Positions 20,627-25,776 of a DNA stretch of 25,776 bases are shown here, one piece after another (within the stretch, counting starts at the first letter, position 1; every line of letters starts with the position of its first letter). This DNA is from an uncultured Verrucomicrobia subdivision 3 bacterium (GTDB lineage Bacteria > Verrucomicrobiota > Verrucomicrobiia > Limisphaerales > DASXHY01): contig CALBZA010000052.1 in assembly GCA_937890005.1 (NCBI GenBank), positions 1-25,776 of the forward strand, written 5' to 3'. The position numbers and the translations under genes are program-made. Below the pieces are notes generated by a model. That model was given only the letters and a program-made list of their open reading frames with translations. It did no database searches and was not told the origin of the DNA.

Positions 20627-22786
20627 ATGGATTCATTGAAAACTCCTGCGCCACAGGAATCAAAGCTGCACTTCCTGGATTATTGGCGGATTATTCGTAT
20701 CCGTAAGACTGTCATCCTTGCAGTTTTTCTTCTCGTTGTAATCACGGCGACGGTGGTCACGTTCATTCTGCCGCAGACCTTTTCCGGCAAAGCCAAGATG
20801 AAGGTTTCCAACGACGCGCCGGACGCTGGTGGGTTTGAACAATACGGCAACCGCGGAGTTTATGATCCCTATTTCATCCAGACGGAATTTGAGGTTATCC
20901 AGTCCCAGCTGATCCTGGGCAGGGTTATCGACAAACTGAAGCTCAACGAGGAGTGGGGAAAGAAGTACGCTGGAGGACAGCCTTTGAAGAGCGCCGAAAC
21001 GCTCGAGCTTCTCAAAAAATCGATTCGCCTGGCCCCGGTTCGTAATGCGAGCTTGATTGAAGTTGAGGTTTTCAGCGACAAGCCTGAAGAGGCGGCCAAG
21101 ATCGCAAATGAGATTGTTGAAACCTATCGCCAGCATCGCCTTGAAATGAGCCTGCAGCAGCAGGCGATGGCGATCAAAGCCCTCGAGGAACAGCAGGTCG
21201 AATATCGCCGCAAGACACAGGCCGCCCAGGCCAAAGTGGACCGGCTCCGCACGGAATTGGGGATTGCCGATACACAGCCGATGGATTTGGTTCCTGCTCC
21301 CCCGATCGCCGCGGAGGTGGAGCGGAATATGGAAGCTCAGCGCATGTTGCTGAAAGACGCTGAGGTTCGCTTGGAAACCCAGCTCAAGAATCTTCGCAGC
21401 CTCAAGCCTGCTGAACTTCGTGATTCCATTCAAATGGCGCTCGGCCAGCCTGACCAGAGACTCGCGGGCCTGTTCAGCGCTCTGCAGATTGCCGAACAGA
21501 ATTTCCGTTCGCTTCAGGTTACCTATGGTCCGGAGCATCCGATCTATCAAAACGCTCAGGCGAACATCACCGCTCTCAACAAGGAAATTGCAGAGACTGT
21601 CAATGGAATCCTGATCGGGTTGGATAACCAGCTTCAAACGGCGAAGGCTCGCGTTCAGGAAATTGAGCAGCGACTGGAAAATTCCCGCAGCAATTACCTG
21701 GTCCTGGTGGAACAAAGCCGTCCCTATTACGCCGCGAAAAAGGAACTTGCCGACCTGGAACGCTTCAATGAAATCCTCGCGGTCAAGATCGCCTCAAGCA
21801 GCACGGACATCAAACTGCCCCGCCAGTACATGGTGGTGATCACAGATTTTGCGACCGAAAATCGCGAGGCGGTCAGACCCAGGAAAGGTCTCAATATCGC
21901 GCTGGGTGTCATTGTCGGCCTGGTTGTCGGCATCGGCCTCGCGTTCTTCATTGAATATCTCGATACCAGCGTGAAGACGATCGACGATGTCGAACGCACA
22001 TTGCAGGCCCCGGTGTTGGGCGTTATTCCTCAAAACGTGGGCTTCCTGATGGAAGAAGGCGCGGACAGCCCGCATGCGGAAGCCTACCGTGTGTTGAGAA
22101 CCAACCTGTTGTTCTCGCGCAAAGATGATCGCCTGAACTCCATTGCGGTTGTCAGCGCGGGCGCCGGCGAAGGCAAATCGACGACGATCCTGAACCTCGC
22201 AACAGTGTTCGCTCAGAACGGCGCACGCGTTGTCATTGTCGATTCAGATTTGCGCCGTCCGACCCTGCACAAGATTCTCGGCGTCACCAACAACATTGGT
22301 CTCACGAACTACCTGCTGAAGCAGAACTCGCTTGAGGAAGTGATCCAGACAACCAGCCTGCCGTCGCTTGACTTCATGGCGTCCGGCAAGCTGCCGAGCA
22401 GCTCCATGGGCGTTCTCAGTTCGGCCCAGATGAAGAATCTGATCAATGAACTCAAGGCCCGTTACGACTACGTCTTCTTCGATTCGCCTCCGATCATGGG
22501 TGTCAGCGACGCTTCGATCCTGGCCAGTGAAGTTGATGTCACACTGCAGGTCATTCAATATCGCCGCTACCCGCAGCCGATGAACATCCGCGCCAAGCAG
22601 ATGATCGAGAAGGTGGGTGGAAACCTGTTGGGCATCGTGCTCAACAACATCAACATGTCGCAGGACGAGAGCTACTACTACTACAGTGGCTACTACCACG
22701 AGTATTACTCGAAGAATGAGGAAGAGCCGGCGGCTGAATCCGAAGGCGGCGACAAATCGAAGCTGGATATCAAACCCAAGTATTGA
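20627..22786 (+). CDS. Wzz-type polysaccharide co-polymerase fused to tyrosine autokinase (Wzc-like)
   Basis: The protein controls chain length and export of an extracellular polysaccharide. The 719 residues comprise a first membrane helix (about 27-48), a periplasmic Wzz domain with long coiled coils (about 50-400, YRQHRLEMSLQQQAM onward) and a second helix (about 421-442). The cytoplasmic BY-kinase domain carries EAYRVLR (485-491, the oligomer-interface motif), Walker A GAGEGKST (512-519), Walker A' VVIVDSDLRRP (535-545) and Walker B VFFDSPP (616-622). The tail has eight tyrosines at 683-694 plus Y719, the usual autophosphorylation cluster. Kinase and co-polymerase are one polypeptide, as in proteobacterial Wzc. 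It is followed 31 bp later by a Wza-like gene. No cognate phosphatase (Wzb) is seen nearby. Confidence 0.95.
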   Translation: MDSLKTPAPQESKLHFLDYWRIIRIRKTVILAVFLLVVITATVVTFILPQTFSGKAKMKVSNDAPDAGGFEQYGNRGVYDPYFIQTEFEVIQSQLILGRVIDKLKLNEEWGKKYAGGQPLKSAETLELLKKSIRLAPVRNASLIEVEVFSDKPEEAAKIANEIVETYRQHRLEMSLQQQAMAIKALEEQQVEYRRKTQAAQAKVDRLRTELGIADTQPMDLVPAPPIAAEVERNMEAQRMLLKDAEVRLETQLKNLRSLKPAELRDSIQMALGQPDQRLAGLFSALQIAEQNFRSLQVTYGPEHPIYQNAQANITALNKEIAETVNGILIGLDNQLQTAKARVQEIEQRLENSRSNYLVLVEQSRPYYAAKKELADLERFNEILAVKIASSSTDIKLPRQYMVVITDFATENREAVRPRKGLNIALGVIVGLVVGIGLAFFIEYLDTSVKTIDDVERTLQAPVLGVIPQNVGFLMEEGADSPHAEAYRVLRTNLLFSRKDDRLNSIAVVSAGAGEGKSTTILNLATVFAQNGARVVIVDSDLRRPTLHKILGVTNNIGLTNYLLKQNSLEEVIQTTSLPSLDFMASGKLPSSSMGVLSSAQMKNLINELKARYDYVFFDSPPIMGVSDASILASEVDVTLQVIQYRRYPQPMNIRAKQMIEKVGGNLLGIVLNNINMSQDESYYYYSGYYHEYYSKNEEEPAAESEGGDKSKLDIKPKY

Positions 22787-22817
22787 TTCCATTTGCCGAC
22801 TTTCGATCAGACTCACA

Positions 22818-23438
22818 ATGAACCAATTCAGGAAAATGTTTAATCGTGGAGTTGCATCTTTGGCGCTGTTGTTGACGTTGGTGTTGTCAAGTGGTTGTGG
22901 AACCACGAAACATCCTCCGTTTGAACCACTACCCGACGACACCGGAAACGTTCGTACGGTGAATGAATTCTTCGCGAAGGGTGACCTCGTGGTGATCAAC
23001 TATTCTCTTCCTGGCGCGCAGGATAAGAAGGCCCATGAGGAACGTGTGAAGGAAGATGGAACCATCAGCCCTCCTGAAATTCAGCCGGTCAAGGCTGAAG
23101 GCAAGACTCCTGGCGAGCTGCAACGGGAAATTCAGGCGCAATATTCGCGCCTGTATCCGCACATCACTATCACGGTGAAAGGGCAGGATCGCTTTTACCA
23201 CGTCGAGGGCGAAGTGAAGAATACAGGGCCAAAGGTTTATCTCGGTGGCACAGACATTGTGAAGGCCATTGCTGCGGCTGGAGGATTCACGGAGTTCGCC
23301 CGTAAAAGCCGAGTCCAGTTGATTCGTCCGGATGGCAGCAAGGAAATCATCAATTACAACGACGCCATCAGCGACCCCGCCAAGAATCTGAAAGTTTATC
23401 CGAACGATACAGTGTACGTACCCCGCCGCATTTTCTGA
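22818..23438 (+). CDS. Polysaccharide export lipoprotein, Wza-like with SLBB domain
   Basis: The 206-residue lipoprotein has a signal peptide ending in LSSGC with C27 as the lipid site. A polysaccharide export domain (about 50-128) contains FFAKGDLVVINYSLPG and the EDGTISPPEIQPVKAEGKTP turn. An SLBB domain follows (about 130-200, FYHVEGEVKNTGPKVYLGG and IVKAIAAAGGFTEFARKS). It ends NDTVYVPRRIF. It is shorter than E. coli Wza (about 380 residues), having one SLBB repeat and no C-terminal outer-membrane helix. It therefore probably forms the periplasmic ring and relies on another protein for the outer-membrane pore; the barrel protein at 19270 is a natural partner (inference). ATG 22818 is chosen for the intact signal peptide. 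Its stop overlaps the next start by one base (TGATG). Confidence 0.92.
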   Translation: MNQFRKMFNRGVASLALLLTLVLSSGCGTTKHPPFEPLPDDTGNVRTVNEFFAKGDLVVINYSLPGAQDKKAHEERVKEDGTISPPEIQPVKAEGKTPGELQREIQAQYSRLYPHITITVKGQDRFYHVEGEVKNTGPKVYLGGTDIVKAIAAAGGFTEFARKSRVQLIRPDGSKEIINYNDAISDPAKNLKVYPNDTVYVPRRIF

Positions 23439-23836
23439 TGGTCCAACTGGAAATCATTTCCGGCAAATCGGCGGGGGCCAGTCTGGTCACCCGCCGTTTT
23501 CCTGTACTGCTGGGACGTTCACCCGAAGCGCAAGTTCTCCTGGAGGAACCCGGCGTGTGGAACTCTCACGCGCAAATCGACTTTGTCGCACACGAAGGTT
23601 TCTTCCTGCGGGCGGAGCCAAACGCTTTGACTGCGGTCAATGGGCAGGCGGTTGCCGAAACCTTGTTGCGCAATGGCGACGTAATCAGTCTGGGTGGCGC
23701 CCAGGTCCGTTTCTGGCTCGCACCTGCACGGCAACGCGGGCTTCTCGTGCGCGAAGGAGTTTTCTGGGCTCTGTTGGTAGCCGTCAGTCTCGGACAGATC
23801 GCGCTGATCTATGCGCTGCTTCAGGCAATGAACTGA
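23438..23836 (+). CDS. FHA-domain protein with C-terminal membrane anchor
   Basis: FHA domains usually bind phosphothreonine peptides. The 132-residue protein has an FHA domain (about 3-95) with FPVLLGRSPEAQV, a conserved SHAQI segment and TAVNGQAV, then one membrane helix (about 108-130, VFWALLVAVSLGQIALIYALL) with no tail beyond it. The glycine-arginine-serine of the first binding loop and the histidine are kept. The second-loop serine-arginine (SRxHA in active domains) reads WNSHA, so phosphate binding may be weak or altered. Translation is coupled to the Wza-like gene (TGATG). Its place beside a tyrosine autokinase suggests a docking or assembly role for the export complex at the inner membrane (inference). 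It converges with purH 6 bp later. Confidence 0.85.
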   Translation: MVQLEIISGKSAGASLVTRRFPVLLGRSPEAQVLLEEPGVWNSHAQIDFVAHEGFFLRAEPNALTAVNGQAVAETLLRNGDVISLGGAQVRFWLAPARQRGLLVREGVFWALLVAVSLGQIALIYALLQAMN

Positions 23837-23842
23837 GCTCTT

Positions 23843-25399
23843 TCAGTGGCGGAAGTGTCGCGCGCCGGTGAACGCCATTGCCATGTTCCGCGCGTCCGCG
23901 GCTGCAATCACCTCGGCATCGCGCACCGATCCGCCAGGTTGAATGGCTGCCGTTGCGCCGGCATCTGCGGCTGCGATCAATCCGTCAGGGAAGGGGAAGA
24001 AGGCATCGCTGCAAATAACGCTTCCCTTGAGTGAAAGTCCGGCTTCACCTGCCTTCCACACAGCAATCCGGCTCGAATCCACCCGGCTCATCTGGCCGGC
24101 GCCAACCCCCAGGGTCCGATCCGATCCGGTGTAAACGATTGCGTTGGATTTTAGATGTTTCACCACACGCCATCCAAAGAGCATTGCTTTCAATTCATCA
24201 TCCGTCGGCTGGCGTTTCGTGACGATCTTCAGGTCGTGGGCAGCCGTTGTCTTGATGTCCCTTTGCTGCATCAGATACGAGCCGCAGCCGACACTGCGGA
24301 TGTCCCACGGTTCGCTGCTCAACGGCGACTTCAGCATCTTCAGCAGGCGCAGATTCTTTTTCTTTTGAAGAATCGCCAGTGCTTCGGCGGTGAACTCCGG
24401 CGCGACAATCACTTCACTGAATATCTCCGCGATTGCCTCGGCGCACGGGCCGTTCAACGCATGATTCACGGCGATGATCCCGCCGAATGGCGCCTGCTTG
24501 TCGGTCGCAAAAGCCGCTTCCCACGCATCTCTCAAACTGCTGCCCTGACCGACACCGCACGGATTCGTGTGTTTCAGAATTGCAAGCGTCGGCTGATCAT
24601 TCTCGAACTCGGCAATCAGATTCGCCGCCGCCGTCAGATCAAGAATGTTGTTGTAAGAAAGTTCCTTTCCGTGGAGTTGCTGGAAGAACTCCGAAAACTT
24701 GCCGTAGAGCGCCGCACTTTGATGCGGGTTTTCACCGTAGCGCAAAGGCTGGGCGAGGGGAACGGAGATGGCCAACGATTGCGGCAGAGTTGCAGTCGTG
24801 TTTTCGCCGGCAAATGCTTTCGAAAGATGCGCCGCAATCGCTGCGTCGTAAGCGGCGGTCCGGGCATAAACCTTTGTCGCGAGCTTGCGACGCAATTCCA
24901 ACGTCGTATTTCCGGTCGCCTTGATCTGTTCACTCACCTGGGCGTAGTCGGCTGGATCGACAATCACCGTAACGCTGTCGTGATTCTTTGCTGCGCTGCG
25001 CAACATCGAGGGTCCGCCAATGTCGATGTTTTCGATTGCATCGTGCAGGCTGACGTTCGGTTTTGCGACGGTCTGTTCGAACGGATAAAGATTCACGACC
25101 ACCAGGTCGATCGGCGCAATCCCGTGCTCCTTGACTGCGGCTTCGTGCTGGGCGTTTCCCCGGATGTAAAGCAATCCGCCGTGGACTTTCGGATGCAACG
25201 TCTTCACGCGACCGTCCAGCATTTCGGGAAAGCCTGTATGGTCACTGATATCTTTAACCGTTAGGCCGGCGTCGCGGAGGGCCTTGGCGGTTCCGCCGGT
25301 GGAGATCAATTCAACGCCCGCCGAAGCGAGAACCTGGGCGAACGGAACCAGACCGGTTTTATCGGAGACGGACAGCAGCGCACGTTGAATCTTAGCCAT
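23843..25399 (-). CDS. purH: Bifunctional AICAR transformylase/IMP cyclohydrolase PurH
   Basis: PurH carries out the last two steps of IMP synthesis: formylation of AICAR with 10-formyl-tetrahydrofolate, then ring closure. From ATG 25399 the protein has 518 residues. The N-terminal cyclohydrolase domain (about 1-195) shows LLSVSDKTGL, ELISTGGTAKALRDAG, KTLHPKVHGGLL and NIDIGGPSMLRSAAKN. The transformylase domain shows LRYGENPHQSAALY, the active-site LKHTNPCGVG, APFGGIIAVN and the C-terminal SDAFFPFPDG and GARHFRH ending. Length and motifs are standard. An upstream in-frame start at 25453 would add 18 residues with no homology and is rejected. A possible TTGACT -35 box lies on the minus strand at 25433-25438, but its -10 box is poor. 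It is transcribed toward the exopolysaccharide block. Confidence 0.98.
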   Translation of the reverse strand: MAKIQRALLSVSDKTGLVPFAQVLASAGVELISTGGTAKALRDAGLTVKDISDHTGFPEMLDGRVKTLHPKVHGGLLYIRGNAQHEAAVKEHGIAPIDLVVVNLYPFEQTVAKPNVSLHDAIENIDIGGPSMLRSAAKNHDSVTVIVDPADYAQVSEQIKATGNTTLELRRKLATKVYARTAAYDAAIAAHLSKAFAGENTTATLPQSLAISVPLAQPLRYGENPHQSAALYGKFSEFFQQLHGKELSYNNILDLTAAANLIAEFENDQPTLAILKHTNPCGVGQGSSLRDAWEAAFATDKQAPFGGIIAVNHALNGPCAEAIAEIFSEVIVAPEFTAEALAILQKKKNLRLLKMLKSPLSSEPWDIRSVGCGSYLMQQRDIKTTAAHDLKIVTKRQPTDDELKAMLFGWRVVKHLKSNAIVYTGSDRTLGVGAGQMSRVDSSRIAVWKAGEAGLSLKGSVICSDAFFPFPDGLIAAADAGATAAIQPGGSVRDAEVIAAADARNMAMAFTGARHFRH

Positions 25400-25616
25400 A
25401 GAGGCGCATAAAATCGTTACGCCCGCGCCGGGAGTCAATTGGCAAAATCTCAAAACTCGCTAAACAACGTGGAAGTGGGCGTGACCTGGGAGAGCAGTAA
25501 CACCAACTCAGGCCGGAGGTGGAACATCGTCCACATTGTGCCGGGTACCGACGACGTATTTGTTCCGCCCTATGCGTACGAGCTTGATCCTGTTTCGTCC
25601 GTGCCGGGATTAGTCC
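25400..25616. other. Gene-free stretch upstream of purH
   Basis: I see no supportable gene here. A plus-strand open frame (25439-25660, TTG start, 73 codons) has no recognisable motif, runs into the palindromic element and lacks a ribosome binding site. It contains segments such as VEVGVTWESSNTNSGRRWN that could be a degraded coding fragment. The purH promoter must lie at its left edge. Confidence 0.5.
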
Positions 25617-25679
25617 AACAGGAAACCCTCCGGCTCTGCCGGAGGACTCCCGAAGTTTGACAGCTCCGGGAGCCTGTCG
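25617..25679. repeat. Branched palindromic element (two hairpins inside an outer stem)
   Basis: An outer stem ACAGG (25618-25622) / CCTGT (25674-25678) encloses two hairpins. The first is a perfect 8-bp stem CCTCCGGC/GCCGGAGG with TCT loop (25627-25645). The second is CTCCCG/CGGGAG (25647-25652 with 25667-25672), extended by AG/CT across a mismatch. This compact form resembles REP-type palindromes or the hairpin ends of IS200/IS605 elements. No Y1 transposase is in the window. Confidence 0.6.
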
Positions 25680-25723
25680 TTCGTGAACTGCTCAAGGTTT
25701 ACGAAAGGACAGACAGTGCATAC

Positions 25724-25776
25724 TGTTCAATGACAATTATTCTTCACTCTCAGTGACAATTAAAAATCACTGTGCC
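25724..25776. mobile_element. Probable end of a second IS21-like insertion sequence, cut by the window edge
   Basis: Two 18-bp direct copies beginning TGACAATTA lie at 25731-25748 and 25754-25771 with a 23-bp period and 14 of 18 matches, preceded by TGTTCAA from 25724. Repeated GACAATTA-type motifs near a TGT terminus are seen at IS21-family ends (from memory). The sequence differs from the repeats at the window start, so it is a different element. Any transposase lies beyond the edge. Confidence 0.35.

Noticed and set aside
24155..25264. 369-codon plus-strand frame opposite purH
   Set aside because: purH is unmistakable on the minus strand; this frame is its shadow.
25439..25660. Possible small gene of 73 codons
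   Set aside because: TTG start, no ribosome binding site, no recognisable family, and its end is made by the palindromic element.
1..25776. CRISPR array
   Set aside because: The only regular repeats are 7-9 bp tandem units and IS-like terminal repeats; no repeat-spacer pattern of 25-40 bp exists and no cas gene is present.

Overview
The window most likely comes from a Verrucomicrobiota (PVC group) bacterium. The best lineage marker is a 51-residue basic protein at 13826-13981, which matches from memory the small basic protein family of Chlamydiae and Verrucomicrobia. Gram-negative outer-membrane genes, moderately high GC and frequent GTG/TTG start choices fit this. Both window edges carry IS-like terminal repeats, so the piece may be a contig broken at repeated elements (inference).

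Layout. 1-262: an apparent insertion-sequence end abutting a frameshifted primase-like gene remnant. 422-506: tRNA-Leu(GAG). 624-2893: RNA ligase RtcB, a hypothetical protein with its own terminator, and a small YgdI/YgdR-like lipoprotein. 3064-8680: three genes joined by two ATGA stop/start overlaps, encoding a divergent isocitrate/isopropylmalate-type dehydrogenase, a cysteine-hydrolase/aldehyde-dehydrogenase fusion, and an adenylation-carrier-thioesterase protein. This looks like a compact, probably undescribed small-molecule pathway and is the most interesting part of the window. 8658-13082 (minus strand): nusB, a PHP phosphoesterase, ftsY, ribD and ribE, in that transcriptional order. 13238-16686 (plus strand): a YacP-like NYN nuclease, the small basic protein with promoter and terminator, an RluB-type pseudouridine synthase, an SH3-domain secreted protein and folD. 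16766-19027: a DUF-type protein, a membrane protein and a TPR/LysM lipoprotein. 19270-23836: an exopolysaccharide export block of outer-membrane barrel, Wzz/BY-kinase, Wza-like lipoprotein and a tail-anchored FHA protein, with no glycosyltransferase in view. 23843-25399 (minus): purH. 25400-25776: no confident gene, a branched palindrome and a second IS-like end.

How the genes work together. In the three-gene operon the aldehyde dehydrogenase could make the carboxylic acid that the adenylation domain activates onto its carrier domain. The adenylation domain lacks the aspartate that normally holds an alpha-amino group. The thioesterase has cysteine as nucleophile and lacks the usual histidine. 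The dehydrogenase lacks one substrate-binding arginine. All three changes point to unusual substrates or chemistry. The export block forms a trans-envelope polysaccharide machine under tyrosine-kinase control. A second theme is a set of degenerate 7-bp tandem repeats at four places, one of them inside the ribD reading frame.
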